Origin: Adiantum capillus-veneris
Taxonomy: Eukaryota; Streptophyta; Polypodiopsida; Polypodiales; Pteridaceae
Assembly (NCBI GenBank): GCA_014529385.2
Contig: CM043955.1
Location: 150,425,640-150,489,639 of the forward strand
Length of the DNA: 64,000 bases
Direction: 5' to 3'
Part shown: one piece after another, positions 1-11,515 of the stretch
How positions within the stretch are numbered: the first letter of the stretch is position 1
How the letters are laid out: every line of letters starts with the position of its first letter
Notes under the pieces: model-generated
Told to the model about the DNA's origin: nothing
The model's input: only the letters and a program-made list of their open reading frames with translations
Database searches by the model: none
Program-made: the position numbers and the translations under genes

Positions 1-1
1 A

Positions 2-214
2 TTGGCAGTTGCGAGGAACCCAGTTTTTCATGCTCGCACAAAGCACATTGAGTTGCATTACCACTATGTCAGGGAAAGGTTCTCAGCAGGAGAGATCAGC
101 TTGGCTTATGTGCCAACACAGGACAACCTTGCAGATCTTTTCACAAAGGCATTGTCTCATGAAAGGCTTGAAGCTTTCCGCAAAGCTTTGGGCTTACTCC
201 CCTTTGTGGATTGA
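2..214 (+). CDS. copia RNase H C-terminal tail (family A, partial)
   Basis: This is the last 70 codons of a Ty1/copia polyprotein whose upstream part lies outside the window. It matches, almost residue for residue, the C-terminus of the large pol frame at 23983-27381: a KHIE.HYHYVRER segment, then AYVPTQDNLADLFTKALS, ending in LPFVD and a TGA. In copia elements this segment closes the RNase H domain, which removes the RNA template during cDNA synthesis in the virus-like particle. The stop is followed after about 65 bases by a purine-rich tract and the 3' LTR, the usual copia order. No break is seen in this piece, but nothing can be said about the rest of the element. Confidence 0.85.
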   Translation: MAVARNPVFHARTKHIELHYHYVRERFSAGEISLAYVPTQDNLADLFTKALSHERLEAFRKALGLLPFVD

Positions 215-277
215 TCATGTCCTCAGGGCATGGCACTTCCCTTTACTCATGTGCCAGCTCTCGTTCACTGCATCACT

Positions 278-289
278 CCAGGGGGGATT
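278..289 (+). other. polypurine tract of family A copia
   Basis: The purine-rich CCAGGGGGGATT lies directly before the LTR. In LTR retrotransposons the polypurine tract primes plus-strand DNA synthesis. The same sequence precedes the LTRs at 17224 and, on the minus strand, at 23907. Confidence 0.75.
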
Positions 290-516
290 TGTTACCATAT
301 ACATGTGGTAGTGATGTGTGTGAACACACTAGGACCGCCGGGTCATTTTTTCCCTCTTTAGGAGGTTTTTTCCCCCGTGCATTATATATACGCCCATCAC
401 TCTAGGGCTATCTATCTTTCCATTGCACACTAAGTAACACACTCTCTATTGTGTGCCTTGAGCTTCCTTCGTCTTCTCCAAGCTGTGTGTGTTTCTCTGC
501 AACCCTAATTCCAACA
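290..516 (+). repeat. 3' LTR, family A copia (227 bp)
   Basis: It begins TGTTACCATATACATG and ends CCCTAATTCCAACA, so it has TG..CA ends. Near-identical 227-bp copies occur at 17224-17450, 23681-23907 (minus), 28630-28856 (minus) and 30354-30580. A TATATA-containing stretch (ATTATATATACGCCC) near position 385 is the likely promoter core. The 5' partner lies off the left edge, so the target duplication cannot be checked. Confidence 0.9.
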
Positions 517-706
517 AGAAGAGAGATAACTCATAACTAAAGGATGAAACTTTGAATAGCTTCACATGAAGCCGTGAACAAAAGAAACATTAAAATATGC
601 TAATTGCTAAAAATAACCAAGGCATAGAAGTCTCACACAATGCATGTGCACACAAAAACACTAAAAGTGAGTAAACTCCAACCCTCCCAATGGAAATTGA
701 GAAACA

Positions 707-950
707 TGTGAGTGTGTGGATGTCGTGCGCGTGTGCAGAGTGCAAAGGGGAGAGAGGGAGAGAGAGAGAGAGCACAACACAGGATGTGGGTGGAGCTCCC
801 AAATCTCACTGTGTGAGCACCATGTGAGAATGTGAGTGAGAGCTCCTTATTCTTTGTATGTATAAAGAATAAGGAGATGAATGTGGGCGGTCGGACACTG
901 GCCGATGGACACGGGCAAAGCACCGTGATGCACACCGCCTTTACCTAACA
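707..950 (-). repeat. 3' LTR of E1
   Basis: On the minus strand it starts TGTTAGGTAAAGG and ends CACTCACA. It aligns along its whole length with 3204-3452, with scattered substitutions and small gaps. It contains (GA)n and a perfect 13-bp inverted repeat (843-855 with 864-876, 8-base loop) overlapping a TATACATA-like core. Confidence 0.88.
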
Positions 951-1035
951 TTCTCCCTCTAAAATTTGTGTGCCGATAAGTGGCGAGAAGACTAGCCTAC
1001 AACTAGTATATACAAGAGGTGAGAGAAGACGATTC

Positions 1036-1845
1036 TCAACCTATGTCCACTGGCTCACTATGTAACCGCTCTAGTGTAGATGCAACATGCATACCACTAG
1101 GGATAGAGCTACAATGACACTCCTGATGCAGGTATTGAGTGACGGCCTGCATGGCTCCACAATTCACAATGCCAGTGTCAGTCATCGCACGACTGACAAC
1201 TCCCACTGCAACAAATGTACCAACCGCATAAGCAAGATCAGGTCTCGAGACCAAAAGGTCAAACACGAGAGACCCAAAAGCCGGCAAAACATGCACTATG
1301 TGTGCCAACCTATCCCTGTCAGAAACAACCTCAGTGCCATATGCATCCTCATTAGGAACCACCTGACTATGTATCACCATGTCAGCATCATCTGGCAAAG
1401 GCATATCTGCTGAGAATGACTGCAAAACTGAAAAATCAGCACCACTGCAATCACACACCGCTGTCTGAAGGACACTATCATCCTCAAACGTATTAGACGC
1501 ATCATAGAACAATGCATCAGTCTCTGGCTCAATTGATGTCACCTCAACTGATGACTGACCAAGCTGTGCATCCCCATAGATACCATTGTCTGTATGAACG
1601 TCACCACAAGACAAATGCACAACGTGCTCTCCATGCAACACATCTACCAAAGAGACACGCCTCGTCTCTCGCTCCAAACATGGCTGCAAATACACAGAGA
1701 CTACACCGCCTTGTGTGTCAAAAATATGCAAAGGGTATACTAGACCACTCCTAGAACCTCTGGCTATCACCAGTGAACCCCTATGCATCTGAAATGACCG
1801 CTCTCCAAGTAGTACACAATGTCCACTACTTTGCAATTGACACAT
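1036..1845 (-). pseudogene. E1 frame: end of protease region fused to RT tail
   Basis: A 269-codon frame on the minus strand. Its first part (HRGSLVIARG.RSG.VYPLH) matches the segment that follows the protease in E2 (45120-45190), and a linker rich in D, S and E follows. Near the C-terminus the segment FGSLVFDLLVSRPDLAYAVG resembles the copia RT end where a G.LMY....RPD.A.AVG block precedes RNase H. Integrase and the RT fingers and palm, including the YVDD site, are absent. The frame ends EPVDIG, parallel to the E2 ending ESVGIG. It is offset from the frame at 1767-2213, so a frameshift near 1840 separates the two pieces. No enzymatic function is expected. Confidence 0.65.
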
Positions 1846-2213
1846 TGAGATGAGACTTTGACTGAGTCCTGGTACATACGTACATCTCGTAGCATAAGCA
1901 ATGCACCGCTAGGTAAAGACATGCATACATCTCCAGCACCCTCTATGTCATATGTTGAACCATCAGCAAACTGCACACAACCAAGTCTTCCACTAGAGAA
2001 AGAGAAAAACAAATCACGATGTGGTGTCACGTGAAAAATTGCATGCTTGTCTAGTAGAAAACGCGTAGACAATGTGCTATCCCAAGACACAAAGTAGTCT
2101 GAAGGCAAGCTAGACTCAAAAGTGACATGCCCGTCACATGCAAACTCTCTAGCATATGTCCTCATAGTAGCACCATGCATCTGCCTCTTCCGCTGCCTCA
2201 TACGCCGAAGCAA
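1767..2213 (-). pseudogene. E1 aspartic protease fragment
   Basis: A 148-codon minus-strand frame beginning LRRMRQRKRQMHG, just after where the CCHC zinc knuckle would be; E2 has RRMRHRRRHG directly after its knuckle. It continues through FHVTPHRDLFFS, the segment that follows the catalytic D-S/T-G in copia proteases. The catalytic triad itself reads LDKHA here, so the active site is lost. After LMLRDVRMYQDS the frame shifts into the 1036-1845 frame. Gag and knuckle upstream are deleted: the sequence passes directly from leader into this frame near 2214. A broken, non-functional protease remnant. Confidence 0.65.
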
Positions 2214-3189
2214 CGGTGCCTAATATGATCTATGGAAAACAATGCTCAGGATCACAAGACTCTCCCACCCAAGAGCAAATCAATGTCTCAAGCAGAAAAG
2301 GTGACCAAAAGGTCAAGCACACTAGCCTATATAGTAGGCATACATATCTGGCAAAATTTTGGCAGAGTCTCCCTTGTAACTGGAGCAAAAACTCAATGGT
2401 AAATCGCAATGGAAACAACAACAAATGCCCAAATGGCCAATCCGGGAATGTACTCGTTTGGAATCACCTCACAAAGTCATACACAGGGCCAAACCGCTCT
2501 AGCCGGAGTATCACTCAACGGCGCCACAAATGACATACATATGAAATGCGTGCACCAATCTCCACACTTTGCATACATCATTGCAAACACCTGCAAATCT
2601 AGTACACAAATACCTGCTCTACTTGTGACTGTCAAAAAACATGCTCGAGGCATACATTGCCAAGCTCAAACTGCAATCACATGAGTCTCCTTGAGCATTA
2701 AACCACATAAGGCATACATCATATCCTCCCACTTGTGAGGAAACTTGCAGCAAATACCACTCTCACATCCAAGAGCAAACCATGTGTGGAATCCTCGACA
2801 CACAATAAACAAGTACTGCTGCAGAAATTTCAGCACCCAGCATTTAAAAATTTTGATATGATCATCGCGTCCGGAACATGCTAAAACCCCAAGGTAGACT
2901 CCTGGATCACATGTATCTGAGTCCGGGTGTGAAAGATATGCCAAAAACCTCCATTTTCGACCCAAAAACGCAGCATAAACTACTAAAAGAGGACTGAAAA
3001 ATGCAACTCCTGAACAGTAGCTCGAATGAGGTTCCTGATGGCTCGAATGGCTCCAAGGGGGGTAAAACCCAAGGACACCTAATGGAAACGCTCTCGAAAA
3101 TCTGAATTTGCCATGCCGAAGTCGAAACCCTTTTTGCACTCTTGAAAGTGTGAGCGCGTGCAAAAGCAATTTCAGGAATGAAACACTTT
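2214..3189 (-). other. E1 untranslated leader
   Basis: About 1 kb between primer site and coding remnant, without a sustained reading frame. It aligns over most of its length with the leader of E2 (43147-44260), for example around 2560-2830 against 43560-43850, where runs of 20-40 bases are identical. Conservation without coding suggests packaging, dimerisation or priming signals; that role is inference. Confidence 0.7.
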
Positions 3190-3201
3190 TCTCTAATACC
3201 A
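3190..3201 (-). other. E1 primer-binding site (degenerate)
   Basis: On the minus strand this reads TGGTATTAGAGA, two bases after the LTR end. The plant initiator-Met tRNA site is TGGTATCAGAGC, so two positions differ. It fixes the element's orientation as minus. Confidence 0.75.
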
Positions 3202-3203
3202 GT

Positions 3204-3452
3204 TGTGAGTGCGCGGATGTGGTGCGTGTGCATAGAGTGCAAAGGGGAGAGAGGGAGAGAGAGAGAGAGAGCATGACACAGAATGTGGGTGGAGCTCCCA
3301 AATCTCACTGTGTGAGCACCATATGAGAATGTGAGTGAGAGCTCCTTATTCTTTGTATGTATAAAGAATAAGAAGATGAATGTGGGTGGTCAACGGACAC
3401 TAGCCAACGGACACGGACAAAGAACAGTGAGGCACACCGTCTTTACCTAACA
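3204..3452 (-). repeat. 5' LTR of E1
   Basis: 249 bp, TG..CA bounded, aligning with 707-950. The inverted repeat seen in the left LTR is present with one arm mismatch (about 3342-3375). Confidence 0.88.
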
Positions 3453-4128
3453 ATATATACCATGCCAAAAAGACTCACATGAAAGTCCAGCCTCTTGCTA
3501 GTAGCTCAAACAAGCCTTTCCAATATTCTGGATGCGGCATATACCTGCGCATCCAACTTCCTGCAGACTCCGTGACTTGTAGATCAAAAATGAAAATTCT
3601 TGACTCTTTTGTCTAGACCTTTTCCAAGTGCAAGACAATGAAAAATCATAATGGTCTACAAAAGAGGATGAGAAAGTGTTCTCACTACTCAATTTCCCTC
3701 TTTGTAGAGAGAAAAAAAATGTCCACTATCTCTCACAGTGGCCCACAGACATAAGACAATGCTCAAGGAAAAAGGAAGAAAATGGGTCTGCCATCATTAA
3801 CGTAGCAATGTGGCACTCATCGACAAGCTTTATCCAACAGCCAATAATTTCTCTCAAGAATTCAATACTTTATGAGGCCTTTTGTAAGCCAAAAACAAGG
3901 CAAATAGATAACAAGACAAGGGGGAAAACACAAGCCAACCTAAAAATGAATTATAGACAGTGGTTCCAACTCCCGGGGGATTCACCATGGAAAACTTACC
4001 GCACCATGTAAGTGCAAGGGAAGGGTTTTTTTTACAAGTAACATAAGTGTATAAGTTAGGGACATGCCCCCAATAATTTATCTCCCAAGCTTAAAAATAA
4101 GGGAGGGGGTATCATATTTATTATGGCG

Positions 4129-4129
<1 letters not shown>

Positions 4130-4162
<33 letters not shown>
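4130..4162. repeat. poly-G tract, 33 bases
   Basis: An uninterrupted run of G following GGCGC and ending in AGGAGAG. It creates spurious glycine- or proline-rich frames on the two strands. Confidence 0.97.
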
Positions 4163-4163
<1 letters not shown>

Positions 4164-6404
4164 GGAGAGAAGTGAGAAAAGGGAAAATGAGAGGAAGTTT
4201 TTGTGTTTCAAAATCATGGCTTTCCAAAAGAGTCTTCCCTCGAACTTGTGAGTCAATAGCTACAAAGATACATGCAAGAACTAATAGTGCTTTGTATCAA
4301 TTTCTTGTTTTGTGATTATAGTTTGTTTTTTGAGGGATGAAAGCTATAAAGAGTTTCTATAGATGCAAATTTACACCGCGAACCTAGCACAACTTTATTA
4401 TAACCATGTTTTTTGAGTAGTTTAGATGGGTTAGAATTGGACGAGTAGCTAGAGTTCATGCTAAACGGGTACATAGTTTGAAAGTCAAACTAAGACACAT
4501 TGAGGGTACATCTAGCTATCAACAGAAGTGGTTCCTTAATACATTGCCAGTCACTATGCTACATGCTCTTTGACTATTTTTACTCAGTTTTAGATCATGT
4601 GAGACCTAAATTTTATATGTAAGATAAGGGCATGGTAGTTTTCTGCATTGATTGTTGTATAAGCATAGAAAGGGCGGTCATATTCCCTAATATGAGTTGT
4701 ATATAGGGGTTTTATCAAAGTTGTCCACTTGCAGGTGGCATCCCATTTTGTGTATAGAGTGAATCTCCTGGGGTCCAGCTTAGCCCTATAATCCAAACTA
4801 ATCTCTAAAGCCAGCGTCCTGGTTTTCCCGAAAAACTAGGTTAACTTTGTGTGTAGGACATGTGTGTAGCTATTTTACTTTAATAACTAAACACAAATGA
4901 ACATGAGCCTTCGAGACCAACCAAAAAACCCAAACCATAGTATGGAGTACAACAACTAGTCCATTGTACAATGTGCAGCAGGGTCAAAAAAGTGACACCA
5001 CTAGTATGCCAACAACCCGACAGAAAACAGATATTGAATGTAACTAGAGCCATTCGGGCTAGGTATCTTCACATATGGTGTTGCCAAGACCCCCTAATAC
5101 AAAAAGTTTGCAGAATATATGTACAGCCAGTACGGATTAGTAAAGGAATCACTCCAAAAGGTGCATCTTACCCCAAAGTGCCACGAAAAAAAGCAAACCA
5201 TTGTATGCGGCCTTAAATGGTGAGTATAGATAGTATGCAGAAACGCGGGCCTATCTTCAACCTTAGAAGCTCCATCAAGCTCAAATGTGAAGAGCATGGA
5301 ATCAAACTACATGCCATGAGTCTTCATACTGTATATGATAGCTACAGTGCAGGGTTAAAAAAAAACACTTATTTTTATACAGTATGCGCCAACCACATCA
5401 ATAGTGATCAAATACACCCATCATGGCACCAGTGATGAAATAAACCATTGGTCTGTGTGCCCCCAATGAAAAAACCCGATTTTTTTATTATGCAACGTAA
5501 AACGTAAGCGCCTAAATTCAGTGTAAAACAGAGTACAATATCCCGTAGGCATACAAAAATTTTGACAGAATGCGGTATGTCAACAATGTGCCAAAGTACA
5601 TATTATCAACAAAACTAAGCAAGGTAATTCACAGACCTGCAAGGGTTGCTCCGTAAGCTCCATTTCAACTCAATAAGCGGCAACAAGCACACTCCTCTCT
5701 TTCACATACACACACTAAACACAATCAAGGCTAAGTGAGGGGCAAACATCTCCCTCACCTCTTTATATAGAAGTATGTCGAGGTTGAGGCATCATGACGG
5801 TATCCAGGCAATAACTCCCACCATTATCTGCACGATACGCCAGTGCACTATTTCATATGGGGAGCAAATGTGGCCGCCTTAGTCGAGGATAGGAGTGTGC
5901 AAATTTAGGTTTTTGTGCAGGTGCGTAGAGATATCTGAGTGCAGGTGATGCAACAAAGGGGGAGAGGGAGAGAGGAGGAGGAGGCAGCAGGGACGTGAAG
6001 AGGTTTTTGATAGGATGAAAAGAATGAAGGAGAATTAAACCGCCACGTTTACTTTAACCATCATCCAAGTTATTTTTACCACACACCCTTTATAAGGATA
6101 TACTCCCATGGGGAAAAAGAAAAACCCCTACGAGATAACCATGTACAAAGCTATAAACTAACCACCCTGGGGGGATAGGTGTAAAAAAAAAACCCCCTTT
6201 TAAAAATTTTAAAATAATGGTCAAGGGAAAAAGAAAAAAGGTGCATTGTTCCTCACAGTTTATAGCCCGAATGAGGGTGAGTGAGTATAAGAGTGCTCTT
6301 TGTGCAGGGAAATCATAAGCTGAACAGGGGTAGTTTTTTTATGGGAAAAGGGCCATGGTTTGTTGACTAATCAAAGCCTGTAGCAATACCTGTGTGTGTG
6401 TGCG

Positions 6405-6434
6405 AGTGTGAGAGAGAGAGAGAGAGAGAGAGAG
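6405..6434. repeat. (GA)n microsatellite
   Basis: GTGAGAGAGAGA... repeated through 6434, following a short TG run. Simple sequence repeat. Confidence 0.95.
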
Positions 6435-7229
6435 AAAGAACTTTCTACAAGAACAATGATAGCTTGTAGTCGTATAGTCAATGTTAAAAGGCTATGAAAT
6501 TGAGATTGAGTTATGGGACTATAAGTATTGAATTCCTCTCTATTATAATTTAACTATTCAAATCATAAATTATGTCTTTTAGAATCACTTCTATGCAAAA
6601 TATATATATTCCCCAGCATTCCCATGCGAACCAATAAGAGCAGCCTCTACCTACCTACTACTCGGCTCGGAGATTCCATATTCAGCCAAGGCTTGTGCTC
6701 ACCAGCTCTTCCCTTCACCCCTCCCATGAACTTTCCCAATGTTGGAGAGTTGGACCACAATTGCAGGTGTGGAGTAGCCTAATGCAATTACTATTCCATC
6801 TCCAGCCCCATGTTGCATGCATCTATCCAAAGGTGAAAAACAATTGCACGCTCTCTCGAGAAAGACTGAGAGGCATAAAGTTCCTCAATGTATAATGAAC
6901 AAACTAGCTAAGTGGAAAAGAGTCGCTAAGGAATGCAAGAGAGCCCGTGTGCTTTGGGTAGGCATGCGTTCGTTGTGCGAGCAGTGCAATAGGAGAGAAC
7001 CAATGCATGAAACCTCACCTCCATCCCTACCTGCAACATTGCTACGATCTCCTGCACAGGTTTCAGGCAACGTGCCCGGTTTTGGCAAGGTGCCTGCCCA
7101 TCCTTTACATTCCTTGATTATAATGTAGTAATAAGGAGTGTGAGAGTTTCTTCTCACAAAAGCTCCACCAAGTGTTGTGTCTTCTCCTTCCCCCTTCTCT
7201 CCTGCACTCTCCGCATCCGCTCCCGCAAG

Positions 7230-7241
7230 TGGTATCAGAGC
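7230..7241 (+). other. primer-binding site
   Basis: TGGTATCAGAGC, a perfect match to the sequence complementary to the 3' end of plant initiator-Met tRNA, two bases after a CA that probably ends the 5' LTR. Confidence 0.8.
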
Positions 7242-9198
7242 CCAGGCGTCTCGACCCCGAGCACCGGCTACATTCGTGCGTGCAGGCCTCCCAGTAGGAT
7301 TGGAATCTTGAGAACGGGAGCCTAGAGTGAGCTTGAGAAGGGCAAGCAGGTGGATCTGCAAAATCGGGCACAGATTTTTGAAGCAGAGTCGATAGTGCTG
7401 AGCAAGGCCATTGGGAATTTTGCAAGGCAAAACGGGGCAGCTCGTAAGGCCAAGGAACCGAGCTATGCAGGCAGAGTGCATAGAAGCAAGAGGAGAATCG
7501 ATGCAAAGTCGGGATAGCGTTCTGTGAGGAAATCGAAGGCAGCGAGTTGGACGAGATTGAGGATCTCTAGCATGCTACAAGCAAAACCGAGCGCGCGCGC
7601 GCACACACACACACTCTCTCTCTCTCTACAAAATCGACAGGCTCTGCAGGTCCGACAGAGGCAACAAATTGAAATCAATTTTTACAAAAAAAAATAGACT
7701 TAACACTTTTTGTGCAAGGCATTGCTCCCACCAAATCCCTCAAAAATTCGGCTCTACTACCCGACCCTACTCACACACACCTGAGAGGCAGTGAGAGCTT
7801 GAGAGATAGCGAGTGAGAAAGAGAGACTTCCTCACTATGAGAGAGTGGAGCTATGAGATTGAGAGTGAGCGAGTGAGAGAGAGATAGCAAGGTTTTGCGA
7901 CATCGACATATGGACGACTTGTCGCTCCACACCGGCACCACCATCACCGTACACAGCAAGAGAGAGAGAGAGAGCACACTTACTTTCTCGGTGCTCTGCA
8001 TCGATTTTTGGCATTCTTCGTCGGCATGGCACATCGGTTTCGAGACCGTTTTTTGCAACTTGGCACCGACGACATCGCTTACATTACGCAACGGATTTTC
8101 GACATCCGACCCCGACACTAGCATTCCCACGGACGAGCATTTTTCCATGGACTGCTATGCTTGCGATATGCGCGGGTGAGATATCTCTATCATAGAGGAG
8201 TGACATCCGACATCGGCATCGAGCACACCGATTACGTTCTACGGCACAGTTTTCATCTTTGACTTCTTTAGTGGCTATTCGACTAGCGCATTTTTGTCCG
8301 ACGGTAAGAATCGGCACCAACATTCCCATTCTACATCGACACAGAGGTACACGGGGGGTTTTTTTGAGCCCACATATACACCAGTTTCTCCAGGTTTTTA
8401 GATGCTTATTACAGGCACAACGTCTTTCAGGCGATCTTGGCAGTCATTTTGACATTACTTTCTCTGTGGACAGATGCATTGATAGATGTATGTTTGTTTG
8501 AGCACACCTAGTGCTATTGATCTCTTTTGAGAGCACATCTCCCCGCAGGGATCCTTTTTACTGCACACAGCAGTTCTTGGAGTATGTTTGTGTGCAGTCA
8601 CTCATGTATATTGAGTTGCGGTCATTGCCTTTGTACATCTTTTGTGGTGCCGTTTTTGCTTGACATTTTGGTAGTTTTTCCTATCTGTTTCTGAAAGTCG
8701 AACCGAAAGAGCCCTTTTTGAGACTATGGCTAGTCGTTTTGTGTCTGGTTTAACCTTTGGAGGGTCATTGCGTGAGGTTTTCTTTGAGTTGGGTATTCTC
8801 AAATGTTGAGATACTTTCGGTGATACAGGTAGCTGGAGTTTTTTCCCTCTTACGGTACCCTTACCATAGGATATGTATCTGGATGGCTTCTTTTGCTTTT
8901 GACGCCGAGTTGGTGGTCACACGACAGTGGTTTTGAGAAGTTTATGTCGAGTGGTTGTTTTGAGCAGTTTATGCGCTTACTTTTTCCCTTTCAGGTTTGA
9001 GAGTTTTCTCCCCATATACAGAGGAGACTCTGTCGGATTTTTTCCACGAGTCCATTTTATGCGTTCTGGCACATTTAGAGTTCTTAGACAATGATTTTAT
9101 TGTATTTGTTTGAGTTTTTGCTCCTGTTATAGGGGAAACTCTGCCAAAGTTATCCCAAGAAATTTTCCATAAAGTTTTTGGCCACATTATCTTGAGTC
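7242..9198 (+). other. copia leader with microsatellites
   Basis: Nearly 2 kb between primer site and gag start with no sustained frame. It contains a compound (GC)(AC)(TC) microsatellite at 7591-7627 and short (GA)n stretches near 7960. The last 200 bases repeat GAAACTCTG/GAGACTCTG phrases also found in the E1 and E2 leaders, hinting that the lineages are related. Confidence 0.55.
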
Positions 9199-9867
9199 AT
9201 GGCTGCGAGTAGTGCTCCCAAAAGAGAAGAGTACTACATCAAAAAGTTTGATGGCACAAACTTTGCTATTTGGCGGCAGCGTATGCAAGATGTTTTGATT
9301 AACAAAGGCTTGATAGCACCCTTGCATGAAAGAAGAGAGAATGCGTACATTGATGAACAATGGGAAGACTTGAATGAGCGTGTCATGGAAATCATTCGCC
9401 ATTACCTTGATGAATCCATTTACTTTACCATAATGGATAAGACCAATGCCAAAGATTTATGGGATGCTATATGTTAAGCATGGGATGGCAACAATGCCTC
9501 AAACAAGGTTTTCTTGATGAAGAAGCTTATGCCCATGAATATGAAAGGGGGCACTAATGTTAGTTCTCACTTGAACATATTTTCACAAATTATTTTACAA
9601 GGTATCGATTTCGGTGATGAAATGAAGGCCATTTTCTTTCTATGTTTGCTACCATCATCATGGGATACCTTCAACACAGCCATAAGCAATTTTGCACCTA
9701 ATGAAAAGCTAGTTTTCAGTGATGTTGGTAGTGCATTGCTCATTGAGGAGATTCGATGTCAATCTCTTGATGCGAGAGGGCATGGTGATGCGTATGTGTT
9801 TAGTGGCAATCGTGACAAGCAAAGGCAGCGTGGTTGTAGCCGCGGTCGTTCTTACGATCGCAGGTAA
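9199..9867 (+). pseudogene. copia gag (capsid) with in-frame stop
   Basis: The start at 9199 (MAASSAPKREEYY) leads into KKFDGTNFAIWRQRMQDVL, the usual copia Gag opening (F.G.NF..W...M...L). A TAA at 9475-9477 interrupts LWDAIC|AWDG in the same frame; the expected codon is probably CAA, one C-to-T change away. The frame continues to 9867 with NKVFLMKKLM and a FFLCLLPSSWDTF block typical of the Gag_UBN2-type capsid, then a basic R/G/S-rich tail. Gag forms the cytoplasmic virus-like particle. With the stop, only a truncated capsid could be made. Confidence 0.8.
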
Positions 9868-9901
9868 TGTTGTAGCAAGAGTCACGGCAAAGACATAAGA
9901 A

Positions 9902-10327
9902 ATGAGTGAGTGTTATTACTGCCATAAAGAGGGACACTTGAAGAAAGATTTATGCACAATGCAGCATGATAAATGCAAGGAGAAAGCGAAATCTGACAGA
10001 CCTCAAAGCATCGTGAAAATTGAAGAGATTAATGTGGTTGAGTCTCCAGTCATTGAGACACTTTCTGACATGCCAAATAATGTGTTGATTTTCAAATCGG
10101 ATTTGAGTCCTGATGCATTGTTAGCTCTTGATGAGTGTTAAGTGCAGAATTGGATTGTGGACTCAGGTGCTAGCTTTCACGTGACTCCTCACAAGGAGTG
10201 GTTTTCTATGAACAATGCCATGCATGGCACAATGAAGCTTGGTAACTCTTATGAGGTTGATATATGTGGTGTGGGTAGCATCAATTTTCTATGCATAATG
10301 GCACTGAGTTTATGCTGCACAATGTAA
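9902..10327 (+). pseudogene. copia zinc knuckle and aspartic protease fragment
   Basis: In a frame shifted relative to gag, CYYCHKEGHLKKDLC is a CCHC-type knuckle with one extra residue before the last Cys. After an in-frame TAA (10139-10141) the same frame carries WIVDSGASFHVTPHKEWF, the copia protease active site (D-S-G) and flanking motif. The frame is lost near 10290; downstream pieces of the pre-integrase region survive in other frames up to about 10620. The knuckle would bind element RNA and the protease would cut the polyprotein, but the stops and frameshifts rule out a working product. Confidence 0.8.
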
Positions 10328-10622
10328 AACATGTACCCAAATTGACAAAGAGTTTTGGATGGCTGGATGATTTTGGTTACACTACCATATTTGCTCATGG
10401 TTCTTAAATCATCAAGAAGGGGAATGTGGTCATGCTTAAGGTCAGAAGTCTGGCTCATTGTACTCACTTTATGTCTCTTTCATGGAAGAGAATTCTATTT
10501 GTGTAGCCGACCTACCATCTACATAGTTGTGGCATAGCCGGCTAGGTCATATGAGAAGGGAATGAAAGTCTTGCAACTTTCTGGTTATAACCTTGTGCTA
10601 GATTACTCTAACTTCTCTTTAT

Positions 10623-11515
10623 GTGAGCATTGCATCTAGGTTGACATCAACACCTTTGGAAGAGGAGTTAGGGAGTCCTCTAGATCTCGTTCATAGCGAC
10701 TTGTGTAGACCTATGCCAGTCAAGTTTCTAGAGGGAGCATTATACTTCTTGAAATTCATAGATGACTCTACCACAGAAAGGTGTGGGTTTATCTCTTGCA
10801 GCAGAAGAGTGACGTCTTTAGTGTCTTCCAGAAGTTCTTAGCCTTGGTTGAGAACCAATTAGGTAGAAAGCTTAAATCTTTGTGAAGTGACAATGGAGGC
10901 AAATACATCTCCTCCGAGTTCAAGGACTTTTGCAGTAAAAGAGGCGTTAAAGGACAGTTTACCACGCCTTACACACCCATCCAAAATAGTGTGGCTGAAA
11001 GGATGAATAGAACCATCCAGGAACGGGTCACTTCAATGTTGTCTACGGCCAACTTAGCTCAAGAATTTTGGGGAGAAGCTGTTACGATGGCTGCTTATTT
11101 GATCAATCGGTCATCTAGTACACCATTGAAGTACAAGGTTGTGCAGGAGATGTGGAGGGGTGAACATTTCAATTATGATAGATTAAGTGTGTTTGGGTGT
11201 GAGGCATTCTCACATGTGTCAAAAGTGCTTAGACAAAAGATGGACCCCAAATCACACAAGTGCATCTTCATTGGAAATGGTGTGGATGGAGAGATGGGAT
11301 ATCGTCTCTGGCACCCAAAACCTAAGAAGGTTATACGCAGCTCACAGGTGATATTCAACGAGTTTAAGATGTATAGACAGCCGATGAAAGACATTGAGTA
11401 TCATAGAGTACCATTTGAGGATGTTGCCTCACCACCAGTTACACAGAATGTTGGAAGTGCTAGTGATGCACCTTCCACTAGCACACACACACACATGTTG
11501 CTCCAGAGAGAGTAG
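10623..11515 (+). pseudogene. copia integrase, frameshifted
   Basis: The first block (10623-10841) contains LDLVHSDLCRPMPV and FLKFIDDSTTE, covering the first catalytic Asp of the integrase core. The frame then breaks; a TGA lies within the segment around the second Asp (near 10883, SDNGGKY). The last block (10991-11515) opens VAERMNRTIQERVTSML and contains AEFWGEAV-like and INRSSSTPL motifs plus the FGCEAF segment typical of the copia integrase C-terminal region, ending in a serine/threonine linker. Integrase would insert cDNA into the chromosome. At least two breaks make this copy inactive. Confidence 0.8.

Larger units (their letters stand above)
707..3452 (-). mobile_element. E1: small non-autonomous copia-derived element
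   Basis: A 2746-bp minus-strand element with two similar LTRs (707-950, 244 bp; 3204-3452, 249 bp; both TG..CA in plus orientation), a primer site next to the right LTR, about 1 kb of non-coding leader, a degenerate protease-to-RT-tail reading frame, and a purine tract (AGAGGGAGAA) before the left LTR. It lacks Gag, integrase, most of RT and RNase H, so it could only have moved with proteins supplied by another element. The flanking 5-mers (AAACA left, ATATA right) do not match, so either the target duplication has decayed or an end was rearranged. Leader and coding architecture match E2 at 42941-46189. Confidence 0.85.
3453..6960. other. intergenic region, no gene recognised
   Basis: Only short unrelated frames are present, none resembling a known family. 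It contains a poly-G tract (4130-4162), a TTTATATAGAAG box near 5760 that could be a promoter but has no frame after it, and a (GA)n tract at 6405-6434. No LTR pair or primer site was found. Confidence 0.6.
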
